Positions 30,801 to 50,587 of a DNA stretch of 64,000 bases are shown in pieces. The position numbers were made by a program, and so were the translations under genes. The DNA comes from Closterium sp. Naga37s-1. Its lineage: Eukaryota > Streptophyta > Zygnematophyceae > Desmidiales > Closteriaceae. The notes under the pieces were generated by a model. That model was not told the origin of the DNA and did no database searches. It worked only from the letters and a program-made list of their open reading frames with translations. The DNA lies in assembly GCA_947471745.1 (NCBI GenBank), contig CANJKZ010000078.1, forward strand, positions 4,344,501-4,408,500, read 5' to 3'. Each line of letters opens with the position of its first letter. The first letter of the stretch is position 1.

Positions 30801-32438
30801 ACCTCGTTTCGCTTCCATGCTGCTTGCCCCTGAGGGAGACCCGGATGCACCAGACATCCCGACCCCGCGCTCTTACGCAGAGGCGATTACGGGTCCCTAC
30901 TCCTCTCAGTGGCAGGCAGCCATGGATGCCGAGATGCAATCCTGGAAGTCCACAGGCACCTACGTCGACGCAGTTCCCCCCGTCTCGGGCGAACATAGTC
31001 GATGGCATGGTGGATTTTCAGTGTTAAGCGGCCGCCAGATTCTCCGCCTGCCTTCAAGGCGCGCTACGTTGCTAGAGGCTTCAGTCAGCGACAGGGGGTC
31101 CACTACTTCCAGACCTTCTCCCCCACCCCGAAGATGACCACTCTTTGGGTGTTGCTGCACGTCACTTCTCAGCGTGACTACGAATTGCACTCTCTGGACT
31201 TCAGCACAGCTTTCTTGCAGGGCAGCCTGCACGAGGAGATCTGGCTGCGCCGCCCACCTGGCTTCACTGGGTCGTTTCCTGCTGGTACCCAGTGGAGCCT
31301 CCGGAGGCCAGTCTACGGTCTCCGCCAGGCGCCTCGCGAGTGGCACGACACACTGAGGACTACACTTGCGGCTCAGGGGTTTACTCCTTCTACTGCTGAC
31401 CCGTCGCTGTTTCTACGCACCGACACGTCGCTGCCGCCGTTCTACGTCCTCGTGTATGTCGACGACCTCCTCTTTGCCACTGCTAAGACTGAGGCACTGA
31501 CCCTTGTGAAGTCGGAGTTGCAGAAGAGACACACTTCCACTGACCTTGGTGAACAATGCAGCTATCTTGGCCTGCTGATCACCCGGGACAGAGCACGGCG
31601 CACCATCACACTGACTCAGTCACAAATGGTGCACCAGGTCGTTCAGCGCTTCGGCTTCCAGTTCTCCTCGCCACAGCCCACTCCTCTGTCTACCGGCCAC
31701 TCACTCTCAGCTCCACCTTCGGATGAGTCCGTAGAGCCGAGTGGTCCGTACCCAAAGCTTGTGGGTTGCCTCATGTATCTGATGACGTGCACACGACCTG
31801 ACCTCGCGTACCCTCTCAGACTCCTTGCTCGCTACGTGGCTCTCGGTAGGCACCGAAAGGTGCACTGGGATGCCTAGAAGAGGGTACTGCGTTACTTGTG
31901 CAATACGTCAGGCATGGGGCTCGTGCTTGGAGGACGGGGTCCAGTTGTCCTCACTGGTCACGCAGACGCTTCTTGGGTTGACGACTCAGCTACGCAGCGG
32001 TCTTCACAGGGTTACACGTTCAGCCTCGGTTCCGGCTCTGTTTCTTGGCAGTCTACACGCTCGTCTTCGGTTCTTAGCTCCAGTTGTGAGGCTGAGATCT
32101 ACGCTGGGGCCATGGCTGCACAGGAGCTCCGCTGGCTCACCTATCTGCTGACTGACTTGGGAGAGCAGCCTCGTTCGCCCCCAGTTCTGTACGTAGAGAA
32201 CAAGGCCATGATTGCCTCGTGTCAGGAGCACAGACTGGAGCACCGAACGAAGCACATCGCTTTGCGATACTTCCTTGCTCGAGAGTTGCAGTAACGTGGC
32301 CAGCTTCGTCTTGCGTACGTGGCCACTAGGGCCAACACTGCTGATATATTCACCAAGGCACTTCCGCCTGGTGATCATCAGCGCTTCTGTACTGTGTTAG
32401 GCCTTGTGCCTACTTTGCCTCACTTGCTCATTGCATGA
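27832..32438 (+). pseudogene. Pol remnant of copia C
   Basis: In the gag frame after the amber stop. Protease TLDSGASRCFF and integrase motifs (MDVWGPTRV, HSDRGGEF, QNGIAERRI) are present. The frame is then interrupted by TAG 29158-29160 (Trp in B), TGA near 29510, TAG near 29794, frameshifts near 30980-31010, TAG 31875-31877 and TAA near 32292. RT (YVDDLLFA) and RNase H sequences remain recognisable. About 25 integrase residues seen in copia B after LIPWIRQ are missing here. Not functional. Confidence 0.88.
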
Positions 32439-32664
32439 CGTTGCTTGTACTGTGATCTATATATATACCCGCATGCTTGCACTTGCTAGGGTATGATCAG
32501 TGTATTGTTTGTTCTCTTTTATATAACTCTGCATGTGAACTGGCCTTGTGGCCCTTTGCTTGTGATCGGACTGTGTGGTGACTTTGTGATCCACCCTGAG
32601 CTTGCTTTGCTTTCTTGACTGGTCTTGTGACCACTTGTTCTCCCCCACTTTGCCTATGGGGGTG

Positions 32665-32795
32665 TGTCAGAATATCATAGTGCTTACATTTGTGTAGGCT
32701 ATAGTGGGGTAGCCCATAAGGGGTACAACCCAATTAGGGTTAGTACTTGTACCCAACTCTTTCATAATTCATTCATTCTTGTTCGTTAGTTTGAC
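32665..32795 (+). repeat. 3' LTR of copia C, joined to pogo sequence at TTGAC
   Basis: Ends GTTTGAC and runs straight into TTTATGTGCCTAG. The pogo copy 2 has TTGACTGTATGTGCCTAG at the equivalent place (25208), so TTGAC is shared by both partners at the junction. Confidence 0.88.
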
Positions 32796-34638
32796 TTTAT
32801 GTGCCTAGAACTCTAATCACCTCTCATGTTTCTACCCATCCCCTCCTGCTGTGCGGTGTTTTTCGTGCGCAGAGTGCACTAAGGACTGCGAGTCGTTTTG
32901 GAAGTTCGTGCGCATCAACAGGGCGCGGCACAACTTCGACCCGGCCCACATCGTCAACGCGGACCAGACGCCTCTCTTCGTTGAGATGCCGGCCAAGAGG
33001 ACGATCGAGCACCGTGGCGCGCGCTCGGTCCCAATCCGCACTGCAGGATATGAGAAGACGCGGCTGACGGTGATGCTCGCGTGCACCGCATCCGGGGAGA
33101 AGCTGCGCCCGTGGGTGTAGTTCAAGCTGAAAATCGTGCCAAAGTGTGACATTCCGGACTGTAAGCTAACTGAATTCTGCCTGTAGAGCTTGCCCTTCTT
33201 TTCAAGACTGTAGAGCTTACCCTTCTTGTCTGACCCCCCTCTCTCCCCTCTTTGCCTGGCAGGAGTCGCGTGCCAAGCACAGGATAATGGGTGGATGGAC
33301 GAGAGCGCTGTGCAGACCTGGCTGACCAAGGAGGTGCTGCCCCATCTCAATCCACAGCGCGGTCAGAACCCGAGGCGTGCGATGCTGGTCTTGGACTCCT
33401 ACCGAGGCCACATCACCCAGGGCATGCTCCAAGCCTACCGTACGCATAGCATCACCCCTGCAGTAATCCCATAATGTTGCACGAGCCAGATTCAACCCCT
33501 GGACGTCTCCATCAACCGGTGCTTCAAGGCCGTGGTGCGCGCACGCTACGCAAGGTGGTTTATGCGTGAAGGGATTCACCTGAAGACGAAGAAGGGCGGG
33601 TCACTTTTATACAAGTTCAGCGTTGTTACCCTTTCATGTCCTGTTACACCTCCATGTCTCTAACGGCGTGCTGTCCCTGCCTCTGTCCCACTCTCAGGGA
33701 ACCTGCGGAGGCCTCCGCACCCCGTGGTGCTGCAGTGGATTGCGAAGGCGTGGGATCAAGTCCCCAAGCAGGCCATCATTGACGTGTTCCGCCACTGTGG
33801 GATTTCAAGCGAGCTGGACAGGACACAGAACCACCTCGTGATGTCTCACCTGCGCGCGAGGAGCACCACCGATGTCTCTGAGGACATGACGCTCGGGGGG
33901 ACCACGGGCGACAACACGCGCCTACTTGGGCAGGCTCTTGAGGAGGAGGAGGAGGAGGAGGAGATGCAGGCGGAGGGCGTCAAGGAGGTGGCCGTGGCAA
34001 CCGGCCTGGAGGTGCTGTACCAGGAGACCCCCAACTACCACGGAGCGGCGGCCGAGGCTGATCGCATTATCGAGCCAAGGCAGACGGCTAGGCATGCCTG
34101 GCGAGTGCCAGACCTGGGTGTTAGGGACAGGCCCTCAGATTGGTTTTGGGTTAGTCTGAAAAATCAGAGTTGGTAAATGCATTAACTCTGAAAATCAGAG
34201 TTTTTCCTGCAGAAATACCACTGCACACTAGAAAAAAATCGCATTTTTCCTGGGTTTTCTAAAAAAAAGGGCTGAATTTTCAGAGTTCACTTCGAAAAAG
34301 GCTGAAATATAAGAGTTTCTCTGACTTATGTGGGCCTGGTTAGGGAGCTTGATCTTAGTGCAGATGAGGAGGCCGTGACGGAGGGGGGCTAGGTAGTATA
34401 AGTAGAAATTCATGAATGTATATGCATGTACCCCCTATAAGAAAGTAAGGATCGTTTAGAAGACACCCCCTCTTTATAAGATAACCCCTAAACCCTTGTT
34501 CTGATTACAAGACACTGTCTTAAGTCGTACACACCTGTAGGTGTCTTATAATGAAGAACACCCGTTTATAATAGACACCCGTTTAATAGACACCCCGTCT
34601 TCTATTCAACACAGTCTTATATCCGGGCGATGACGGTA
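32796..34638 (+). mobile_element. Pogo-like transposon copy 3, 3' part
   Basis: Contains the DDE domain of the transposase in three blocks separated by introns: about 32873-33161 with NADQTPLF, 33264-33600 with LDSYRGH and QPLDVSIN, and 33698-34140. Breaks are TAG at 33118-33120 and TAA at about 33471. It shows the uninterrupted sequence across both sites where copia A and B entered copy 1. A hAT-type MITE sits at 34128-34338. The right end (34614-34638) is a perfect inverted match to the left end of copy 2. Confidence 0.85.
34128..34338. mobile_element. hAT-type MITE, 211 bp
   Basis: Flanked by a perfect 8-bp duplication GTTAGGGA (34120-34127 and 34339-34346). Termini CAGGCCC...GGGCCTG form a short terminal inverted repeat of hAT type. 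Absent from pogo copy 1, which reads straight through this position. The interior repeats AAAATCAGAGTT-like motifs several times in both orientations and has no coding capacity. Confidence 0.85.
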
Positions 34639-34879
34639 CTTTGATTGGTCGGACAGACCTTGGTAAAAAAAACTGACGCGTCAGACGGGAAAAACGAAAA
34701 ATTTGATGGATCAGGCACATATGAATCCTAGCAAGGACCCTGGTTGTCAGTACTCACGTGCTGGCGTTGTAGTGCATCATTACGAAATTGGGTGTATCGG
34801 GACGAAAATTCCAGGAAACTTCGTTTCGATAGGTCGAGTTTCAGGAAGGGGGGGCAGGGGAGTTCCCTATACGCTCTTC

Positions 34880-35020
34880 AGGGTAATCTTGGCCTAAATC
34901 GTTACACTGACATATCAGTGTAACACTAATCCGCCAAAAAATTACCCTAACACATCAGTGCAGGCCCTAAATTTCACCCTTATAATCAATATTGTAGTGT
35001 GAATTACACTGATAAAATAG
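34880..35020. repeat. Hairpin-rich interval with TTACACTGAT palindrome
   Basis: GTTACACTGA...TCAGTGTAAC at about 34901-34923 is flanked by AGGGTAAT and ATTACCCT, giving nested inverted repeats. A further TTACACTGAT occurs near 35004. Same arms as the palindrome at 4553-4574; possibly a small non-autonomous element. Confidence 0.5.
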
Positions 35021-35134
35021 GCCCTGTGCTGAGCGGAGCGAGCAGGGGGGGTGATTATTCACCACCACTGTCGTCACCACCACCACCACCACCATCACCA
35101 TCATCAGCACCACCACCACCACCATCACCATCAT

Positions 35135-35165
<31 letters not shown>

Positions 35166-35866
35166 ACCATCATCAGCACCACCATCACCACACCATTATC
35201 ACCACCGGTAGCGCCTACACTACTATCGCTGCTGCTGCCAGTTTCACCGCCGCTGCTGCCATCGCCAGCACTGCTGCTGCCACTCCTTCCTCCCACTCCA
35301 CGCAACCACCGGGCAACATAGTCTGAGACATGGGACCATCTCAAAACAGCCCCGCAGTCGAGGCTGAGGGGAGGCACCACCAGGTCCTCGTGCACAAATG
35401 CCACCTCGATGCACGGGTAGCACAGCGGGCTGGGGTTGGGCTTGGTTTCACCTACGCCCCACCACTGTCATCACCACCCCCATCACCACCACCACTAGAG
35501 CCTGTGCTGCTGCTGCTGCTGCTGCCCTCCTCTCCCTCAACCCCTTCCCCTCCTTCCCCTTCCTGTTCCCCTCCCCCTTCCCCTCGCCCTTCCCCCCCGC
35601 ATTCCCCTTCCCCTCCCCTTTCCCCTCCCCTTTCCCCTCCCCCTTCCACTTCCTCTCCCCCTTCCCCGTCCCCTCCCCCTTCCGCTTCCTCTGCCCCGCC
35701 CTCCACTCCAGCCAGCCACTGCATCACGTAGTCAGAAACCTGAGACCGCCTCAAAACACCCGCACAGTCAAGGCTGAGGGGAGGCACCACCAAGTCCTCG
35801 TGCACAAACGCCACCTCGATGCACGGGTAGCACAGCGGGTTGGGGTTGGGGTTGGGGTTGGGTCAC
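34990..35866 (-). repeat. Two extra copies of the last methyltransferase exon
   Basis: Copies at about 35720-35840 and 35325-35425 encode [19 protein letters not shown] followed by [13 protein letters not shown] or DYVARWLRGVGG. Each is followed on the minus strand by its own low-complexity tail (Gly/Glu-rich; Ser/Gly then Val/Met-rich, from CAC/CAT repeats at 35060-35190). Each lacks the first third of the exon (MHKPQQSLAYLYAMEG). Any of the three copies could supply the true C terminus. Confidence 0.75.
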
Positions 35867-44337
<8,471 letters not shown>

Positions 44338-45417
44338 GGCGGTCCGTGGCTTCGCGAACTCGAAACGAGACAAAGTGACGGAAAGCTACGATTTTGAGAG
44401 AGAGCATTGCAGATGACGAGTAACAAATACGGTAGCCGGCAAACGGACACATGCTCAGGAGAAGCCTTCGAACAGATACGGACCGCCTGACTCGTTAGAG
44501 AAGTGGTACGACATTCTGATGGTCTAGACTGCCGGGGTAGGTAACGGGATATCGTGGTCTACTATTACTACCAATGCCACCGAGTACTGAAGATAGAATC
44601 GAAAGCCCTGGAGAGGTGAGTGCGGAGTGGCGGAACGACGCGGCGGACAGAAAAAAGGACTAGTATTGTCCTTCAGTGTTCTTGGCTTGAGAGTCAACAG
44701 TCTCAAATTCTGACTGGACTGATAAGGACCAGTTTGGATGGCGACAAAGAGATTATGCATAGTGTCATACTCGTTACACGAAATGCGTTAGTAGTCCGAC
44801 TTGTGTAGAGCACGTGATATGATTATGTAGGGTTCTCAGAAAGTTGCGAAGTTGCGACCAGGGTCGCTTGCTGCGAATTCAGTCACTTCGTTTGTTACTG
44901 TTGAGATAATATCGAGACTTAAAGCTTTCGTATACATTTGACAGAAGGGGTTCAAAAACTTTTGAAATTTGAAAGTTTGCCTGTGAGACCGTGAGGTGAC
45001 TTTCTAAACCCAAAACCTGGATGACAAATGTATACTTCAGCTTTAAGCACTCCAAGGATATTCGTGTAGTACAGTAAAGTACCGATAGGCTGACGTAAGC
45101 AAAGCGCTACGCGCCCCAGGGTGACGTCAGCACGTAGCTATAGACCTCGCGAAAAGTTATGTACCGTTTCAGAACAGGAATAGCACAGTACAGTAGACGA
45201 ACAGGTACTTTACTCTAGCTATATATTCTGTATGCGTGTCATTTTATAATATATCTGATTTCAGATGCATTGATCCTGAAACATATCACTACATGGGCTT
45301 TTATTAAGTCCAGACAAAGCCTTCATAACTGGCTTTAACTCATATAAGACTTCCGCTACGACAGGGAGCTACCATCCTAAGTAGTACGATCCTATTCAAT
45401 CACTTCAAATTCTAACA
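44338..45417. other. Upstream region of the methyltransferase gene and presumed LTR of copia E
   Basis: No coding region recognised. The methyltransferase promoter should lie in the left part. The right part must include the 5' LTR of copia E, which ends TCTAACA at 45417. Its TG start could not be fixed because no partner LTR is present. Confidence 0.4.
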
Positions 45418-45472
45418 TGGTATTGCGAGCGTCTTAGGATATTACAAGCTTCCAACTACATACTCTGCAACT

Positions 45473-47368
45473 ATGTCTGGCTCTCCACGATCCAACAACG
45501 GCTTTTCTGTTACGAGCCCATCACGCCCAACAGCGTCTCCAGCTGCTGACAATTCTTATCTGCAGCAACAACAGCAACAACAACAATATCAGCAACAACC
45601 GATGTACGGCATGCCACTGAGCAGTCAGCCCGTACACACAACTGCAGCAGTGGCATCATCGACAGCAGCCGCAGCAACAGCAGCCACAACAGCTGCAGCT
45701 GCAGTCACTGGTTCTTCTACTCAACCAGGACAACAGTCCAGTTTCGTACCGACTGGACCTTATCAATATCAAGGTGCTTACCAGCCAACAAATCTTCAAC
45801 AGCGTGTCAATGCTGCCGTCTTATCACTTAACCAAATGTTTCCAACTCCTATGAGCCTTGATGGCTCCAGTTATCAGCATGGACAGATGCCACAGGGAAG
45901 CGACGGGACGAATAACTCATTTTCTTTCGTTCATGCTGGACAAGGACAACAAGCACCACACGGGTCACAGATGCCATCAATTTATCAGTTACAGTCAGCT
46001 GACGGTACCGAAAATTATCTTCCCGCTTTTGCAAACCCAACAAAAAATAAAACGACAGTGCCTTTTAACGGTCAAGACTTCTATACCTGGAGCTTTGAAT
46101 TTGAGCTTCTTGTTCAGACCGCGGGGTTCTGGCAGCTGTTCGACGGCACAGCACCCTTTCCATCTCACGGGTCACCACTTCAACAGGCCACTTTTTGATC
46201 GGCGTCGCTGACTGCATACACTGTTCTCGTTCGTAATCTGACACCGACTGAACAGCTTGGTATTCGTCCTTTTCGTACCAGTGCCGCTCCCGCTGAAGCA
46301 GCTTGGTTATACCTGCAAGGGGTTCACATGGCAAAGGACACTGTCAACCAGAGTAAAATTTTAACGCAGCTGTCAAATATACAGATTATAAACGGCGAGA
46401 AGGTGACGCAGTATATCAAACGCGCTTGAAATCTGCGTGATCAACTTCAGAAGTGTGGAGGGTACTTCCTCAACGCTATGTTTCACGCGGTGCTACTCGC
46501 GGGTCTTGGACCAGAATGGCGACAGTGTCGCTCTATTCTTCGGATGCAAGCACAATTGTCCGAGGGGGCACTCTGTGCAGCTCTCATCGCCGAGCAGCAG
46601 GATATGGACCTGCACAACGCTCAAGGAGGGGAAAAGGTGGTAAACAACACAGTCAGTTTTTATTCTAATCCACGTCACAAGCCCGTTTGTTCCTTTTGTC
46701 GCAAAGCAGGACACACTATTGATACCTGCTGGTCGAAGGATAAACCATCTTGGAAGCGGTCTACATCGAAACATACCAAAGATTCTTCAGGTGAAGCTAA
46801 GAAGCCGGAAGCTGCGAAGCAGAATACTGCGAAGCCGAACTCTGCGAAGCCGCCTACTACACCTGCCAAGACACAAGCGAAAGACGTTATCAATTGTATG
46901 ACGTCAGTTTCTACCGCCTACGATCCTGACGCTGAAGATCGTATTCACAATAACTTCAACGATGAACTCAATATGCCCATACCACCCGAGGTCTACGCCA
47001 ACCTTGCACATACCTTGGAAGGTCCTAACACTTGGTATCTCGACAGTTGTTGCGGCCAGCATATGTGTTCATCAGAAAACCGTTTCGTCATCAATCAGCG
47101 TCGTCTTCAGAATCCATGCGTTGTAACCGTCGCCAACAATCAACGCCTTACAGCACACTGGATGGGTAACATCATTCTTGATTCTGTTGACGAAGACTTC
47201 AGTCTTCATCTTAACGACGTACTTCTCGTTCCTCGACTTGGCTTCAATATGATGTCATCTGCACAGCTCATGAGGAATGGAATTACTCTTCTTGGCGAAC
47301 CGGGCAAGTTTACTTTAAAATATGGAGACAGGAAACTCGGCACGGAAATTGAACAGAACGGTGTATTC
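45473..47368 (+). pseudogene. Gag-protease remnant of copia E
   Basis: ATG 45473 opens a Gln/Thr/Ala-rich N terminus (runs of Q at residues 31-42), then a UBN2-like capsid region (DFYTWSFEFELLVQTAGFWQ). TGA at 46196-46198 and another TGA near 46427 break the frame. Downstream a CCHC zinc knuckle is clear (CSFCRKAGHTIDTCW), followed by a Lys/Ala/Pro linker and an aspartic protease whose active site reads WYLDSCCGQHM instead of the usual LDSGASxHM. Ends where copia D inserted. Inactive. Confidence 0.85.
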
Positions 47369-48165
47369 TGTCAAACTTATATATGCTATAGTCTATTTAG
47401 GCTGTAGTGGGGTAGTCCTTAGAGGGTACAACACTTTTGTGTTTCCTACTTGTACCCATCTCATTTCTAGTTCATTCATTCCACTCATTATTCTCACATG
47501 GTATAGAGCAGGTTCCCTAGTGGAACTTTTTTTTAGGGCCCACCACTACCAAAAGTTTTTTTTTCCTTACCTGCCCGAGGCGCGTGTCGCGTTTTTCCTA
47601 GCAGCGCCCTCGCGCCCGCCCTTTGAGGCCCTTAGTGGCCCGTCGCTGCCCCTTCGCGGCCCGTCGCGGCCCCTCTTACGGCCTTTCGCGGCCCCCTGTA
47701 GCAACCCGTCGCGGCCCCTCTTTAGCGACCAGTCGCGGCCCGTCGCGCCCCCCCCCTTTCGCGACCCGTCGCGGCCCCTAGCGGCCCTTCGCGGCCCCTC
47801 TGACGGCCCGTCGCGGCCCCTCTTAAGGCCCGTCGCGGCCCCTCTTAAGGCCCGTCGCGGCCCCTCTGCCGGCCCTTCGCGGCCCCCTTTAACGGCCCTT
47901 CGCGGCCCCTCTGCCGGCTCGTCGCGGCCCCTCTGCCGGCCCGTCGCGGCCCCTCTGCCGGCCCGTCGCGAACCCCCTTCTCGGCCCCAACTGACGCGCC
48001 CCAGCTGGCGCGCCCCCGGCCGGCTCCTGCTGCCGAGCCCCTGCCGGCCCCAACTGGCGCGGCCCCTCCTGGCGTGCCCCTGCCGGCGCCAACTGACGCG
48101 CCCCAGCTGGCGCGCCCCCGGCCGGCTCCTGCTGCCGTGCCCCTACCGGCCCCAAGCGAGCTGCT
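47369..48165 (+). mobile_element. Copia D fragment: 5' LTR, PBS and leader only
   Basis: LTR 47369-47498 (130 bp, TGTCAAACTTATATATGC to TTCTCACA) is closest to the LTRs of copia A and B. PBS TGGTATAGAGCAGG starts at 47499 and GGGCCC lies at 47536-47541. The leader (about 47580-48160) is an array of GGCCCGTCGCGGCCCCTCT units, then GCGCCCCAGCTGGCGCG units. No gag, pol or 3' LTR: the element is truncated and copia E sequence resumes. The left junction is at TATTC/TGTC. Confidence 0.85.
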
Positions 48166-48789
48166 GCGAGTGTCGTTCTTCATGCTCGCGGTCTGCGATT
48201 GTCTGACAACACCCTCCTTGCGAGCCAAACCGCTTGTTTCGTTTGTGGACAATCCGTTCAAGTGCGCCCACAAGCTTCTCCGCTACCGACAGTTTCTTCT
48301 GAGACTAATAATCCCATAGGTAAACTCAAGCGCTTTCATGTCGATTGCAATATACTTGTGTTCCAATTTTGGAAAAAGGTGGTCCGATCCTGTACCCCAA
48401 AAATCTCAACACCCACACTTAATAGAATGTATGTATTTAGGATACACAAAATTAGAGGTTCAAACGACGAAGCCATGAGGCTTGTGGCGGCCTTATATAT
48501 ACTAATATTTTCTGTTAGTTGATTATACAAAACCGAATACAGTTCTGCATAAGAATTCAGTATACACTACCAGCAGCGGATTCACTGGGCAAATAACCCT
48601 CGGGACTACCTTTCTTCCTCCAACCCCTTTTCCTTCGCTGGCTAGCTTCCCAGTCATATCGCCACTGTAGGGCTATTCTGACAAGCAGCCACACGCCGTC
48701 TCCGCTCCGCCTTTCACGCAGCCACTCCGTCTCTCCCCACCATCACCGTCCATCCGCTCCTTCTTTCGCTCCGTCGCTCGCCTACCACC

Positions 48790-50587
48790 ATGTCTCAGGC
48801 TCTGACTCGCTCTGTCCTGCGACGCGCGGAGATGCTCCGCAACGTGTCCGCGAGGCAAATGTCGTCGTCGTCATCACATGCGCATGACGTTGGTGAGAAG
48901 AGCTTTTACCTGCGGGGATCATATCTTGTAGATCTCGATCTTTGCATGACTGGAGTCAGAAGTCAGTTGATGAGGAGCATTCCTGGTGAATCTCGATCTC
49001 TGCGTGAGCAGAGAGGTTAGACCTTCGTCGTCCTTTGCGTCCATTTCTTAGAGCAGGCAACGTTAACACGTCGTTGCTGAGGAGCGTGTATCCCTCGCTT
49101 AGTTGAGTTTTGGAGTCGACTCAAGTCAGCCCGCTACAATGGCACATGGCACATTATTTCGAAGAAGAAGAGCGGCGTCTCGTCTCACTTGCATAGTTTC
49201 TTAATGTATTCTCATTAAATAGGTTCGTCGAGTATTCTCATTGATCGTCTTCGGATTCTGTAAGGTCATATTGTCACCCCCCATGTGTCTGTCTTGTCAT
49301 CGGCTTCTCCCACATTGCAAAAGGATTGTTTTTTTTCTTCTTCTTTCTTTATGATGGCACCTTGTTCGGACTATCATGCGTTGCTTTCATTTTGTTTCTT
49401 TGCGTTCCGTTGCATTTCGTTTCATCCCGTTTGGTCTCGCCGCTGCGCTCCGCGTTGCGGTGCGGTGCATTGCGTGTGCGCTGCGGTGTTTTATGGGGTG
49501 AACGAAACAGAGGAGACCATCAAGTGGCGGAACGTCACGGCTGTCGCCATCGTCGGCTGCTTCGCACTGGGCGTCTACAACTTTGCGGGAGCCGCTCACC
49601 ACGCGAAGCACGAGCGACCGGTCGGTAACCCTTCGCATTCATTTCGTTTAAATCGTTGATGATCCAACCCGTCGTCGGCTGCTTCGCCCTGGGAGTCTAC
49701 AACTTTGCCGGAGCCGCTCACCACGCGAAGCACGAGCGACCAGTGGGTTATCCTTCTCATACATTTTGTTTGATTCTCTTAAGTCCTTCAAAACCAACCC
49801 ATTACGGGTGCTTGCCGATAGACAATCTTGCATTGTCATGAGCTGCCAGGGTGCTTTACAGGCAGATAATATGGTGCTCCTGTCGAGTTGGGATTCTTTT
49901 ATTTACTACCAGTGCGCAACTCTACATTGTGCACATATGCGTATTCGTGTACAAGAAGGGAGTGTGTCTGGCTCGTTCATTGTGTCTTTGCATATACAAT
50001 GGTTGTGCATTATCATCTTGTCGTTGTTTCGGCTTACCACGTATTTGACTGCTTCAGAATTGACCAGCTTCAAAGCGTCACTTTTAGTTTGACAAGGTTT
50101 CAAGCTGTGCATGCAAGCTGCACAGCATCCTTGAAAAGTACCAAGGAAATAGCAGATTCTATTATTGTGGTGTTTTTTGTTTTCCTCTTCTGCGTGTGGC
50201 CACAAATCTCTTGTGTGTGTGTGGAATAATCTCTTGCGTGGCAGGCATACCCCTACCTTCACATTCGCAACAAGGAGTTCCCTTGGGGTAAGAGAAACAA
50301 TAACTTCCACCCTATCCTTTTCAGCCCTTTCGCTTTGTTTACTGCTCCACAACCCATCCCCGCTTGCGACCCCTAGTAACTGCTTCCTGCATTGTATGTC
50401 TACAGTTTTCAGATGTAGAATCTGAATAACCTTCCCACTTGGTGTTGGTCACTCGTCTTGCTCTGAACAAACTTGATGTAATTTTGCTTCTATCTCTTGG
50501 TACCGCACCTCGTGTGCGTTCTGCATGTCTGCAGGACCCTGCGGCCTGTTTGAGTGGGATTGCAAGAGTGCTGCGGATGCCAAGTGA
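48790..50587 (+). CDS. COX6A: Cytochrome c oxidase subunit 6a
   Basis: Small nuclear-encoded subunit of respiratory complex IV in the mitochondrial inner membrane. Four exons with matching phases: 48790-48892, 49511-49620, 50245-50287, 50535-50587, giving 102 residues. Exon 1 (MSQALTRSVLRRAEMLRNVS) is an Arg-rich presequence. Exon 2 holds TIKWRNVT and the single membrane helix (AVAIVGCFALGVYNFAGA). Exon 3 encodes AYPYLHIRNKEFPWG, the diagnostic COX6A block. Exon 4 gives PCGLFEWDCK, where most relatives have PDGLFE. The donor of exon 2 (CCG/GTCGGT) is weak; a partial copy of this exon 50 bases downstream has a better one (CCA/GTGGGT). The 5' leader is pyrimidine-rich. Convergent with the fibrillin gene, about 320 bases between stops. 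Confidence 0.93.
49655..49740 (+). repeat. Downstream copy of COX6A exon 2 3' part
   Basis: Repeats the coding sequence for VGCFALGVYNFAGAAHHAKH and the next residues with silent differences only, plus a donor GTGGGT. It lacks the first third of the exon (TIKWRNVT) and an acceptor. Silent-only divergence suggests either recent origin or constraint. Confidence 0.88.

Larger units (their letters stand above)
25379..32795 (+). mobile_element. Ty1/copia retrotransposon C, decayed
   Basis: LTRs 25379-25510 (132 bp) and 32665-32795 (131 bp, terminal A missing) differ at four positions, about 3 per cent. PBS TGGTTTCAGAGCAGG begins at 25511; GGGCCC lies at 25552-25557; the leader is a long CGACCCTAGGCCCCGG array; gag is at 26608-27831; pol is interrupted. 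No 5-bp target duplication: GCGCA precedes and TTTAT follows. Instead the last 171 bp of pogo sequence before the element are repeated, with several mismatches, after it. Clearly a different family from B (gag and pol protein sequences alignable but diverged; LTR similar in plan only). Confidence 0.9.
45418..48350 (+). mobile_element. Ty1/copia relic E, interrupted by copia D
   Basis: PBS-like TGGTATTGCGAGCG at 45418 follows a TCTAACA LTR end. Gag-protease sequence runs 45473-47368 and is cut by the 5' LTR of copia D. After D, a stretch at about 48190-48350 encodes ACFVCGQSVQVRPQAS and HVDCN, resembling the zinc region before a copia integrase, so E resumes there. The rest of pol and the 3' LTR are absent. 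Separate family from A-D: AT-richer, Gln-rich gag, true CCHC knuckle. Confidence 0.75.

Noticed and set aside
48166-48780. 3' LTR for copia D or E
   Set aside because: Searched by eye for TGTCAAAC...CACA and for a match to the E LTR end; none found before the COX6A gene.
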